Below, in pieces: positions 43,611-52,297 of a stretch of 64,000 nucleotides of DNA. The stretch is from Aigarchaeota archaeon (lineage in GTDB: Archaea; Thermoproteota; Nitrososphaeria_A; Caldarchaeales; Calditenuaceae). Within the stretch, counting starts at the first letter, position 1. Each line of letters begins with the position of its first letter. The translations under genes were made by a program, and so were the position numbers. Below the pieces are notes generated by a model. That model was not told the origin of the DNA and made no database searches. It saw only the letters and a list, made by a program, of their open reading frames with translations. The stretch is taken from positions 1 to 64,000 of the forward strand of contig JANXDH010000005.1 of NCBI GenBank assembly GCA_025059745.1, in the 5' to 3' direction.

Positions 43611-44782
43611 TCACCATGGACGATTTCGCTGATCACAGGATGGAGGACGTAATCGTCAAGATCGTCGGGTTAGGGGGCGCCGGATGTAACACGATCAACA
43701 GGCTCTTCGCCTCGGGGATTCAGAGCGCCCTCACGATAGCCGCGAACACCGACAAGCAACACCTCGACACGATCAAGGCCCATCACAAGGTCCTCCTTGG
43801 CAAGTCCGTGACGAGGCAGAAGGGAACGGGGGGTAACCCTGAGATAGGCAGGAGAGCTACAGAAGAGTCGTTGGACGAGATAACCCAACTCCTCTCAGGC
43901 GCCGACATAGTCTTCATATCGGCCGGCCTCGGTGGGGGGACCGGTACCGGTGCAGCACCAGTAGTGGCGAAGGTCGCGCGCGACTTAGGAGCTATAGTAG
44001 TGGGTGTGGCGACGTTACCGTTCAGGTTCGAGGGCTCGATACGGAGGAAGGTAGCCCTGAGGGGTCTCGAGGAGCTGCAGAACTCTGCACACACTGTAGT
44101 AGTGGTAGACAACAACAGGCTACTGGATCTCTATCCGCAGTACAGCCTAAACACCGCCTTCTCTTTGGCTGACGAGGTGATAAAGGACATGGTGCTGAGC
44201 ATCACAGAGTCTATAGTGAGACCTAGCCTCATTAACATCGACTACGAGGACTTCAAGACCATCGCTGCGCACGGCAAGTTGGCATCACTCGGCATAGGGA
44301 GGAGCAGCTCACCCAACAGGGCGGAGGAGGCCACGTTCAACGCCCTCCAATCACCTCTCGTTGACGGGTACTATGAGAAGATAGCGTCCGCGATAGTCCA
44401 CGTGACCGGTGGCGAGGACATGAAGCTGAAGGAGGCCTCGAGGCCTGCTGAGATCATCTCAGAGCTGATGGGAGAGGAGGGGCTGATAATATGGGGCGCC
44501 AGGGTGGACAGCTACATAGCTCCCTCTCTACAGGTGGCCTTGGTACTCACCGGGATCTCGTCGGGGTCATTGATGGACCAGAACGGATCCAGACACGCCC
44601 AAGCTACCACACCTTACGAGTCTATGATAAGTGAGGGAAATCACGTCACCGAACTCCCCGCGACCCAGAATCAACCCGAACTCGGACCACTCACCCAGGT
44701 CGACGCGTCGATAGACGACGAATTGGAGAGGATCATGGAGGAGCTCGGAATCAAGAGGCCTAAGGTAAGCAGCGTAGTCTGA
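43607..44782 (+). CDS. ftsZ: Cell division protein FtsZ
   Basis: Tubulin-like GTPase that forms the division ring. The N-terminal nucleotide domain shows IVGLGGAGCNTINRLF, ANTDKQHL, the tubulin signature GGGTGTGAAPVVA and VVVDNNRLLDLY; NTAFSLADEVIKDM and the C-terminal domain follow to about residue 325. A Gln/Pro-rich linker then leads to a short acidic/basic tail (DDELERIMEELGIKRPKV), likely the contact site for partners such as SepF. Starts: GTG at 43607 overlapping the regulator stop, or ATG at 43616 preceded by GTGATC, which matches the 16S tail. Confidence 0.95.
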   Translation: MITMDDFADHRMEDVIVKIVGLGGAGCNTINRLFASGIQSALTIAANTDKQHLDTIKAHHKVLLGKSVTRQKGTGGNPEIGRRATEESLDEITQLLSGADIVFISAGLGGGTGTGAAPVVAKVARDLGAIVVGVATLPFRFEGSIRRKVALRGLEELQNSAHTVVVVDNNRLLDLYPQYSLNTAFSLADEVIKDMVLSITESIVRPSLINIDYEDFKTIAAHGKLASLGIGRSSSPNRAEEATFNALQSPLVDGYYEKIASAIVHVTGGEDMKLKEASRPAEIISELMGEEGLIIWGARVDSYIAPSLQVALVLTGISSGSLMDQNGSRHAQATTPYESMISEGNHVTELPATQNQPELGPLTQVDASIDDELERIMEELGIKRPKVSSVV

Positions 44783-44790
44783 TAACCCAC

Positions 44791-46455
44791 CTAAGTCTTA
44801 GTCATCCACCTTATTTTCTCTTTTATCTCTTCTTCACCGATCTTCCTGAATAGTATCTCGGGCTTGCCTATATTGTGCCCCGGTGGAATCTGGGCCCTGT
44901 ACTCGTCCCACCTCGCGGGTCTCTCGTCCACGTTCAACATCCTCCTGACCCTTGCAGAGGTAAAAGGCAGGTAGGGGTATGAGATGACTGAGAGCGCGTG
45001 TACTACCTGGATCAGTACGTACAGCACCGTCTTGTAGTCGCTCTCCCCCTCCCACGGCCTCGCCTCGCTGAGGTACCTGTTCCCCTCTTGGGCGAGGTTC
45101 AGGACGTGTAGGAATCCCGCGCGTATCTCGGAGTTCTCTACCGATTCAGCCACCCTCTCACCACAGCTCAGTGCATAGCTCAGCGTCCTATCGGCCTGCG
45201 AGTCCATCTTACCGGGCTTCGGAACGACGCCGCCGCACCTGCTGACCACCAAGCTCATCACCCTGTTGATGAAGTTACCATACGTCGCGATCAGCACGTT
45301 GTTCACCTTCTCCCTGAAGTCCTCCCAATCGAAGTCGGTGTCCTTAGTCTCAGGGGCGATCATTATCGCATAGAACCTTATGACGTCGGGGTCGTATTGT
45401 TTTAGAAGATCGTGGAGCCAGACTACCCACCCCTTGCTAGTGGAGATCTTCCTCCCCATCAGTCCGACGAACTCACTCACCACGACGTTGTGAGGTAACG
45501 TGTAGTCGCCGTGAGCGATCAGTATCGCCGGGAACAGTATGGTGTGGAAGAAGAGGTTGTCCTTGCCTAGAAAGCAGTAGATCTTGGTGTTCGGGTCGGT
45601 CCAGTACTCTAGGTACATTCTGGGGTTACCTAGGTTAATTGAGAGCTCCTTCGTGGCTGAGATGTAACCCAAGAGGTTCTCGACCCAGTTGTAGAGCACC
45701 TGGCCCTCTGAACCCGGGAAGGGCGCCGGAGGTCCCCAATCGTACTCCCTCGTGATGTCCTTGTCCCTCAGCCCCTCTTCCTCTAACCAAGAGACCGTCT
45801 TGTTGTATGCGGCCTTCCTCCAATACACCTTAGGCCTCACGTAGTCTAGGACTCGCTCGGTGAGCGCAGATAACTTGAGGAAGAAGTGGACTGACTCTTT
45901 GAGCACGGGCTTGGAGCCACACAGGCTACACCTAGGCTCCTTCAACTCGTAGGCCTCGTAGAATGACCCACAGGCCTCACAGACCTCGCCGTACTGATCG
46001 AGCGCGCCACATTTGGGACAGGTGCCTATCACGAACCTATCCGGTAGCGATTTCTCGTCTTTTGGGCAGTACAATTGTAGGACCTTCTTAGGGTAGACGA
46101 AACCCTTCTCCCAGAGTCGCCTGTAGAACTCCTCACAGACCTTATAGTGTATTGGTGAGGAAGTACGAGAGAAAATATCAAAGCTTATTCCCAACTGATC
46201 GAAGACGGACCTCTGAAGTGGATAGTAAGTGTCGCATAACTCCTTCGGCCCCATCCCCCTCCTCATCGCCTCGAGGACGATGCTGGTTGCGTTCTCGTCT
46301 GTGCCCGAGACGAAGACCGTTTCGTGACCCCGTAGACGCATGTACCTCGCCATCACATCTGCAGGTAGGTAGACCCCTGCAAGGTGGCCGAAGTGTCGAG
46401 GCGCGTATGAGTACGGGAGCGCCGCGGTCACGAGTACCTTTAGTCTCTCCACCAC
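44791..46455 (-). CDS. metG: Methionyl-tRNA synthetase
   Basis: Class I synthetase, 554 residues. HIGH-type motif HFGHLAGVYLPAD, four zinc-binding knuckles (CPKCG, CEACG, CSLCG and the first CPKD) in the connective peptide, the methionine pocket near YNWVENLLGY, and the KMSKS variant KISTSKGWVVWL. The C-terminal alpha-helical anticodon domain has NRVMSLVVSRCGG; no tRNA-binding EMAP domain is attached. The GTG start has GGAG seven bases upstream and TTTAAATTAA further back. Confidence 0.94.
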   Translation of the reverse strand: MVERLKVLVTAALPYSYAPRHFGHLAGVYLPADVMARYMRLRGHETVFVSGTDENATSIVLEAMRRGMGPKELCDTYYPLQRSVFDQLGISFDIFSRTSSPIHYKVCEEFYRRLWEKGFVYPKKVLQLYCPKDEKSLPDRFVIGTCPKCGALDQYGEVCEACGSFYEAYELKEPRCSLCGSKPVLKESVHFFLKLSALTERVLDYVRPKVYWRKAAYNKTVSWLEEEGLRDKDITREYDWGPPAPFPGSEGQVLYNWVENLLGYISATKELSINLGNPRMYLEYWTDPNTKIYCFLGKDNLFFHTILFPAILIAHGDYTLPHNVVVSEFVGLMGRKISTSKGWVVWLHDLLKQYDPDVIRFYAIMIAPETKDTDFDWEDFREKVNNVLIATYGNFINRVMSLVVSRCGGVVPKPGKMDSQADRTLSYALSCGERVAESVENSEIRAGFLHVLNLAQEGNRYLSEARPWEGESDYKTVLYVLIQVVHALSVISYPYLPFTSARVRRMLNVDERPARWDEYRAQIPPGHNIGKPEILFRKIGEEEIKEKIRWMTKT

Positions 46456-46555
46456 AACTCCTTTCCTCTAGCTCATAGATTAATTTAAAGAAGAGGGGAC
46501 CGAAAGTAAAGGACCAGGCAAAGGTTAATACCCCGGCGCGTTCAATAAAGGCGTA

Positions 46556-48025
46556 TTGATAGACTGGTCCGAGATAATCTCTAAGATTGAGCAGGTCGGG
46601 ATAGTGGGCAGCCCATCAGGAGACAACACAGCCTCCTGCATCCTACACGATGGAATGGAGAAGGTACTGAGGGACGAGGCGCTCGTCCTGATAGACAACA
46701 GGAACGGCAACAAGATACTCGCAGTCTGTAGGAAGGGTCAGGGGTTCAACGAAGCCCTCAGGTACAGCTACTATTCACCAGGCATAGCATACGCTAAGAC
46801 GGGTAGGTGGCCCAGCTCTGCCAAGGAGTTCTTCGTCTACACCCTGATAGTCATAGGCGACATAACCGATGGTGTCGTAAGACAGAACACCTTGATTATA
46901 GCACCTGGTTCACCTGTCTACAGGTTCAACGAAGAGGTCAATCCGGTGAGGTTCTTGAGCGATAAAGGGGTGAAGATAGGTTACTACGCCACCGGTTTCA
47001 AGACGTGGAAGGTACCGCTCAACCACGAGTACATCTCGCACCACATAGGTGTCTTCGGGATCACGGGGTCCGGGAAGTCTTACCTCTGTAGGTATGAGCT
47101 GATACCTCTCCTGAGGAAGGTGGGCTACGACGTATTGATATTCGATTGGAAGGGCGACGATTTCGCGCGCTTTTACAAGAGCGTTATCAGCATCAAGGAC
47201 ATCAAGCTTGATGAGAGCACTGTTTATAGGTTGATGATTAAAAAGTTCGAGAACTTCGGTCAGAAGTACGAATCGTCCCTCCCAGCGCACATATTCCTCC
47301 AGGAGATTATCAAATCGAATGAATGGAAGCGTGCGACGGCCTCGGATACGAAGAGGAAATTACTCGAGATGATGAAGGAGAGGGGCGAGAAATTGACAAG
47401 ATCAGACACCAAAGCGAAGTTTGAACAGTGCCTCAATTACGTTGAGTACGTGCCCGACGAAGAGTTCAACATCTTCTTGGGGACCAGACCGGTCAGCGAG
47501 TTGATCGATGGTATGCTAAGAGAGGAACACGTGGTGGTGGTAGACCAGAGCTTCGGACGGACGGACGAGAAGCTGAGCGTATTCCTGTCGTTCACAAGAT
47601 ATCTGGAGAAACAGATGGAAGAGAAGAAGACCCTGAACATCGCGGTCGTAGTAGATGAGGCGCCCCAGTACTGTCCCCACAACCCAAGGGGGATAGAGGA
47701 GGATACGACCGAGATGATAAGCCGTCTGGCGGCACTAGGTAGGGCCCGCCACCTCTCCCTCGTACTGATAGCACAGGGGATGGCTGGAGAGATAGGCATA
47801 AACGCCTCGGTGAGGAGGAACCTAAACACGCTCTTTATAGGTCGCATCCACCCACTCGACGTACAGGAGGCCGAGAGGTTCTTCGCCAACAGCTCCATCT
47901 CATCGGATGACCTGCTCAGGCTACCCGACGGTCACTTCTACATGGTAGGGAAGATGAACCCCTCACCCGTCCCTATCCTCATAACTTTTGAAATTCAGAA
48001 GGGTGAAGAGGTTGGAAGTAGCTAG
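46556..48025 (+). CDS. HerA-like FtsK/DUF87 ATPase
   Basis: A 489-residue hexameric-type ATPase. Walker A is GVFGITGSGKSYLCRYEL near residue 168, followed by DVLIFDWKGDDFARFY; Walker B is AVVVDEAPQYCP near residue 365; a later sensor region reads RHLSLVLIAQGMAG and an arginine-bearing RRNLNTLFIGRI. The N-terminal ~150 residues form a beta-rich domain in the place of the HAS barrel but look divergent. It overlaps a NurA-type nuclease gene, the classic partner. HerA-NurA resects DNA ends with Mre11-Rad50, but no mre11 or rad50 gene is here. The TTG start follows GGTTAATACC by about 27 bases. Confidence 0.87.
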   Translation: MIDWSEIISKIEQVGIVGSPSGDNTASCILHDGMEKVLRDEALVLIDNRNGNKILAVCRKGQGFNEALRYSYYSPGIAYAKTGRWPSSAKEFFVYTLIVIGDITDGVVRQNTLIIAPGSPVYRFNEEVNPVRFLSDKGVKIGYYATGFKTWKVPLNHEYISHHIGVFGITGSGKSYLCRYELIPLLRKVGYDVLIFDWKGDDFARFYKSVISIKDIKLDESTVYRLMIKKFENFGQKYESSLPAHIFLQEIIKSNEWKRATASDTKRKLLEMMKERGEKLTRSDTKAKFEQCLNYVEYVPDEEFNIFLGTRPVSELIDGMLREEHVVVVDQSFGRTDEKLSVFLSFTRYLEKQMEEKKTLNIAVVVDEAPQYCPHNPRGIEEDTTEMISRLAALGRARHLSLVLIAQGMAGEIGINASVRRNLNTLFIGRIHPLDVQEAERFFANSSISSDDLLRLPDGHFYMVGKMNPSPVPILITFEIQKGEEVGSS

Positions 48026-49277
48026 CGAGGAGATACCGGCCCTACAGAAGATCCCGAAGGATCTACAGCTGAGATTTTATTCGTTGATCGAGGACGAGGT
48101 CAATAAGCTCATCAAAAATTTTGAGACAAACAGGGAGCTGATCTACGGTGCGATCAGGGACGAGGTGAGGAGAGGGATACGGAGGGTCGAGGACCTGCCC
48201 GATTGGAGTGACATGAAGATAGCGTTCGTGGACGGGTCGGACACGCCCGTGATAGACGAGCGGATAGGTCTGAACTACGGTCTCTACGCGGTGATATGCA
48301 AGCTCTTCAAGGGTTATGACCCCGTGGAGGGAGCGGAGTGGTACCTCGGCGGCAAACTTGGTGACGCACCCAGTGAGTCGGCGGCGGAGTTCAAGCTCGC
48401 ATTGGACTTGGTGACGACATATTACGAGAGGTACGTTGCCGTCCAGACGCTCATGTCTTACGACCCCGACCTGATCATCATAGACGGGAGTTTCTTCGGT
48501 TACAGGTACCTGTCGAGCGGCGTTGTGCGGAAGAAATTCATGTGGGTCGATCAGCAGAGCGGCGAAATGTTCAAGACCTTTGGGGACCTGCTACATAGGA
48601 TAACGGACCTCACGGAGGAATTGATCAACTCAGGGAAGGCCGTGGCCATAGTGAAGCGTGTCATCACTAACTCCATATGCGGGTACCTCAAGTACAAGTA
48701 CGGTGACGACTTCGATCTCAGGATGTCTGATAGGCTACTGCTTAACCTGGTGATGGACGATAACGAGCTGTTCGACTTCAATAAGTTCATCGAGAACGGG
48801 GTCTGGTACGGTTACTTCTCAAACTACGGGGGGAGGGTAGACGACCGAGACGGATCAGGAAAATCGAGGGAGAGGGCACTCAAAGAAGCCATCAGGCTGT
48901 ACGAGAACACGATAAAGATCAATCTGGCCTTGAGAGACCGGGACCAGATTAAGCGCGTAAGTGGCTTGGTGACCGGTCTCGAGAGGTATTTCCTCAAGAC
49001 CACCCGTGACCAACTCCCCGTCTGCTTGGAGTTCCCGAGGGGTATAGACGAGAGGCTACTAGGGTCTACCATCAGATACATGTTCGAGACGGTCAATCAC
49101 TCGACCGGGTTTCCCATATGCTTCGACCTTATCGATAACCTCGTATCTCTACCGAGAGGGCTGACGAGGGAGTTCATAGACGAGATAGAGGCCAGGCTCC
49201 TCAGCATGGGGATAGACAAGCTATATCTGCTCTCGGTGTTCGGGAAGGTCAACCCCCAGAAGGAGTTTGAGGGCTAA
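48012..49277 (+). CDS. nurA: NurA-domain nuclease
   Basis: A 421-residue nuclease that probably works with the HerA-like ATPase before it. NurA active-site patterns: IAFVDGSDTPV (Asp near residue 74), DLIIIDGSFFGYR (Asp near 158) and AIVKRVITNS (Lys). The C-terminal half is longer than in typical 330-350-residue NurA proteins and has a charged helical stretch (KSRERALKEAIRLYENTIK). TTG at 48012 is chosen because GGTGA lies five bases upstream; an earlier TTG at 47988 also opens the frame. It overlaps the ATPase gene by 14 bases and the convergent thrS by 29. Confidence 0.83.
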   Translation: MEVASEEIPALQKIPKDLQLRFYSLIEDEVNKLIKNFETNRELIYGAIRDEVRRGIRRVEDLPDWSDMKIAFVDGSDTPVIDERIGLNYGLYAVICKLFKGYDPVEGAEWYLGGKLGDAPSESAAEFKLALDLVTTYYERYVAVQTLMSYDPDLIIIDGSFFGYRYLSSGVVRKKFMWVDQQSGEMFKTFGDLLHRITDLTEELINSGKAVAIVKRVITNSICGYLKYKYGDDFDLRMSDRLLLNLVMDDNELFDFNKFIENGVWYGYFSNYGGRVDDRDGSGKSRERALKEAIRLYENTIKINLALRDRDQIKRVSGLVTGLERYFLKTTRDQLPVCLEFPRGIDERLLGSTIRYMFETVNHSTGFPICFDLIDNLVSLPRGLTREFIDEIEARLLSMGIDKLYLLSVFGKVNPQKEFEG

Positions 49278-50973
49278 ACCCCTCGAGGTGCCCCAAGTTC
49301 GGCAACCTCTCCCCGATTAATCTATCCAAGTACCTCACGAAGTGACCTACTTCGACGCCCTCATGAAGCTTACCGGACGCATCCCTAACAGTTATGACGC
49401 CTTTAGTGACCTCCTTCTCGCCTATCACAACGGTGAAGGGTACCCTGTCGCTGTGCGACGCCCTCACCCTCTTACCGAGCGACCCCTCTACGTCCAATGA
49501 TACCCTGAACCTCGAGAGCCTAGATGCGACCTCCTTGGCGTAGATGAGGTGAGCCTCTGTAACCGGTAGGACCCTGACCTGCTCGGCCGATAACCAGACA
49601 GGCAACCGTCCGTTGTAGTGCTCCAGCAGAATGGCCGTGAACCGCTCGAGGCTCCCGAGTATGGCCCTGTGTATCAGTACAGGCCTCTTGATCGATCCGT
49701 CAGAGTCCACGTACTCAAGCCCCAGGCGCTCTGGCAGGAAGAAATCCAGTTGTATTGTCGAACACTGCCAGTACCTCCCGAGGGAGTCCCTGACCTCCAC
49801 GTCTATCTTGGGACCGTAGAACGCGCCCTCCCCCTCCTTTACGGTGTACCTGATTCCAGATGAGTCGAGTGCTGACCGCAGGCTCTCCGTCGCGCCCTCC
49901 CAGGTCTTGAGGTCCCCTATGTACCTCTCAGGTCTCGTCGATAGTCCTACTCTAATATCGGTCCTGAGGATCGAGTCCATCACTCGTTTAATCGCATCGA
50001 GTATCTTCAGTACCACTCCCTCGATCTGATCGGGCCTCAAAAAGACGTGACCGTCATCTTGGGTGATCGCCCGGACCCTCAGTAGACCAGTCAGCTCGCC
50101 CGACTGCTCGTTCCTGTAGACGGTTCCAAACTCAGAGTAGGCTATCGGTAGGTCTCTGTAGCTCCGAGGCTTGCTGGCGTAGATGAGCGCGTGTGCGGGG
50201 CAGTTCATCGGTTTGAGGACGAACTCCTCATCGTCCACGTTGATCACGAACATCCTCTCCCTGTAGGCCTCGTAGTGGCCCGTGAGGTGCCACACCTCAG
50301 ACCTCAGTAGATGCGGCGTCCAGACCTCCTCGAATCCGAGCTCCCTGTTTATCTCTCTGATGTACTCGATCAACTCGTTCCTCACGATGAAGCCCCTCGG
50401 TGGGATTAACGGTAGACCCGAACCAGAGACCTCGCTTATCTGGAAGATATCTAGCTCCCTTCCGAGCCTCAGATGTGTTGGTGCGTCCGTGATATGGCCG
50501 CTCTTGGCTAGAGGGATCTGTCTGTCGACCTTTTTCAAGGTTACCTGTGACTCTGTGTCACGTACAGTCCACTCCCTATACTGCTCAGCCAGGGGGTGGG
50601 CCTTTATCGAGAGCCTGAACCTCTTCGTCCACCCAAAGGGCGCGCTGACGACCTCCACGTTCAGTTCTCGCGCCCTCTCAACCAACTTCTTGAGCACCGC
50701 CATTGCGGTGGAGGGGTCTGCCAATCTGTTACTCAGGTGAGCATACGGGTAGACGACCAGCCTACTCACACCGAGGTTGGAGACCACCTCTTTCAGGTCC
50801 CTGATGACGTCCGAGATCATAGTCTCGTGATCACCAGACTCAACACAGGTGAACAGGACTACGGCGTCCTCCACGAGGACCTTCGTCGGTGAATCGACCC
50901 TCTCAAATACTCTCCCCTCGGGTCTGACAGGCTCGAACTCGATGTAGTCAACGTGGAGCTGGAGCGCCTTCAA
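49249..50973 (-). CDS. thrS: Threonyl-tRNA synthetase, archaeal type
   Basis: Class II synthetase, 574 residues. Residues about 1-145 are the archaeal editing domain related to D-Tyr deacylase (MKALQLHVDYIEFEP, FTCVESGDHE, VVYPYAHLS), which clears misacylated serine. The catalytic core has PTHLRLGRELDIFQISE, the zinc ligand region MNCPAHALIYA, ELTGLLRVRAITQDDGHVF and GAFYGPKIDVEV. The C-terminal anticodon domain starts VRVLPVTEAHLIYAKEVA. Archaea sometimes split editing and catalysis between two genes; here both are in one. Confidence 0.94.
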   Translation of the reverse strand: MKALQLHVDYIEFEPVRPEGRVFERVDSPTKVLVEDAVVLFTCVESGDHETMISDVIRDLKEVVSNLGVSRLVVYPYAHLSNRLADPSTAMAVLKKLVERARELNVEVVSAPFGWTKRFRLSIKAHPLAEQYREWTVRDTESQVTLKKVDRQIPLAKSGHITDAPTHLRLGRELDIFQISEVSGSGLPLIPPRGFIVRNELIEYIREINRELGFEEVWTPHLLRSEVWHLTGHYEAYRERMFVINVDDEEFVLKPMNCPAHALIYASKPRSYRDLPIAYSEFGTVYRNEQSGELTGLLRVRAITQDDGHVFLRPDQIEGVVLKILDAIKRVMDSILRTDIRVGLSTRPERYIGDLKTWEGATESLRSALDSSGIRYTVKEGEGAFYGPKIDVEVRDSLGRYWQCSTIQLDFFLPERLGLEYVDSDGSIKRPVLIHRAILGSLERFTAILLEHYNGRLPVWLSAEQVRVLPVTEAHLIYAKEVASRLSRFRVSLDVEGSLGKRVRASHSDRVPFTVVIGEKEVTKGVITVRDASGKLHEGVEVGHFVRYLDRLIGERLPNLGHLEGFSPQTPSGG

Positions 50974-51036
50974 CCTCCACGCATTTCATCTGAGAGGGAA
51001 AATATAATTATGAAAGCGGTCCTCAAGGAGTGCCTG

Positions 51037-51648
51037 ATGAGCACCAAGAGGTCACTGGAACGAGAGCTACTGGAGAGGGCCTTCGGCTGGCTGATCAAGG
51101 TGCTGGCGTCTAGGGACGTGAACCCATTTTACCTGACGTACGGTGGCCTGGTCCTCGCGGTGTTCGCATCGTTACTCTACACAATATCCCGAGGTGACTC
51201 TCTCCTCGTGGCGCTAGGGGGGGTGGCCCTGATGGCCTCAGGTCTCTTCGACGCGGTGGACGGTGCGATAGCGAGGAGGACGGGCAGGGAGTCTCCTTTC
51301 GGGTCGTTCGTGGACTCGTTATCTGACAGGGCCGCAGACGTGATAGTCACAGTGGGCATATGGTACTCGGGGACCGTGGATACCCTCCTCGCCATACTGA
51401 CGCTGACCGCCTCCTTACTCGTGAGCTACATCAGGGCCAAGGCCGAGTCCTTGGGCGTGAGGATGGAGGGCATCGGTATAGTTGAGCGCGGTGAGAGGAT
51501 AATTCTATTAGCTCTGGGTAGCCTCCTCTACTGGGTTCACGGCTACGTCATCCAAGTCGTCTTCCTGATAATCCTTATAACTAGTTGCGTAACGATCGCG
51601 CAGCGTTGCTTATTCGCGTACAGGTCTCTATCAGGGAGGGCCCGTTAA
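51037..51648 (+). CDS. CDP-alcohol phosphatidyltransferase, archaeal phospholipid type
   Basis: Membrane enzyme that joins a CDP-activated lipid to a polar alcohol, about 203 residues with five or six transmembrane segments. The family motif is complete: DAVDGAIARRTG then SPFGSFVDSLSDRAAD. Archaeal relatives include archaetidylinositol phosphate synthase, with myo-inositol phosphate as acceptor; that is the likely role. The frame is open from 50953 inside thrS, but ATG at 51037 is preferred, with AAGGAG upstream and AAAATATAAT at 51000-51009. Confidence 0.87.
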   Translation: MSTKRSLERELLERAFGWLIKVLASRDVNPFYLTYGGLVLAVFASLLYTISRGDSLLVALGGVALMASGLFDAVDGAIARRTGRESPFGSFVDSLSDRAADVIVTVGIWYSGTVDTLLAILTLTASLLVSYIRAKAESLGVRMEGIGIVERGERIILLALGSLLYWVHGYVIQVVFLIILITSCVTIAQRCLFAYRSLSGRAR

Positions 51649-51683
51649 AGTTTATTACAGGACGGATCGGTAGGTAGTTAGGC

Positions 51684-52241
51684 TTGCACCTCTTCGGTAA
51701 GTGGTCGTTTGATGGCGTGGTGATCTCTGATCAGGGTCTACAGAGGTACATCTGTCTTAGACCCACACCCGTCCCTCACTCGAGCGGGAGGCATGAGCAC
51801 AGGAGGTTCGGGAAGGCCGAGGTGAACGTGGTCGAGAGATTGGCGAACAACCTCATGAAGCCCGGCAGGAACGGTGGCAAGAAGACCAAGGCGATAGCGT
51901 CTGTGAAGAACGCATTCCAGATCATCCACCTAAGAACGTCCGAGAACCCGATACAGGTACTGATAAGGGCCATAGAGAACAGCGCTCCGCGGGAGGACGT
52001 CACCAAACTCACCTACGGCGGCATCACTTATTTCAAGGCGGTTGACATCTCTCCGCAGAGGAGACTCGACCTCTCGTTGAGGTGGATAACGGAGGCAGCT
52101 AGAGTTAACTCGTTCAGGTCAGCCAAGACGCTGGACGAGGCCTTGGCAGACGAGATAATAGCGGCCGCTAACAACGACCTCAAGAGTTACGCCATAAAGA
52201 AGAAGATGGATCAGGAGAGGGTCGCGCTCGCGTCCAGATAG
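51684..52241 (+). CDS. rps7: 30S ribosomal protein S7 (uS7)
   Basis: Small-subunit protein, 185 residues, archaeal type. [44 protein letters not shown] and [18 protein letters not shown] are diagnostic. The TTG start follows a GTTTATTAC element by about 30 bases. It is upstream of EF-1alpha as in the archaeal str cluster, but S12 is missing from its normal place before it; a phosphatidyltransferase gene is there instead. Confidence 0.95.
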   Translation: MHLFGKWSFDGVVISDQGLQRYICLRPTPVPHSSGRHEHRRFGKAEVNVVERLANNLMKPGRNGGKKTKAIASVKNAFQIIHLRTSENPIQVLIRAIENSAPREDVTKLTYGGITYFKAVDISPQRRLDLSLRWITEAARVNSFRSAKTLDEALADEIIAAANNDLKSYAIKKKMDQERVALASR

Positions 52242-52297
52242 ACTTATTTTAAGAATACCTTAAAATATACGGGATTAGTGGGATTTGGAGACAGGAC

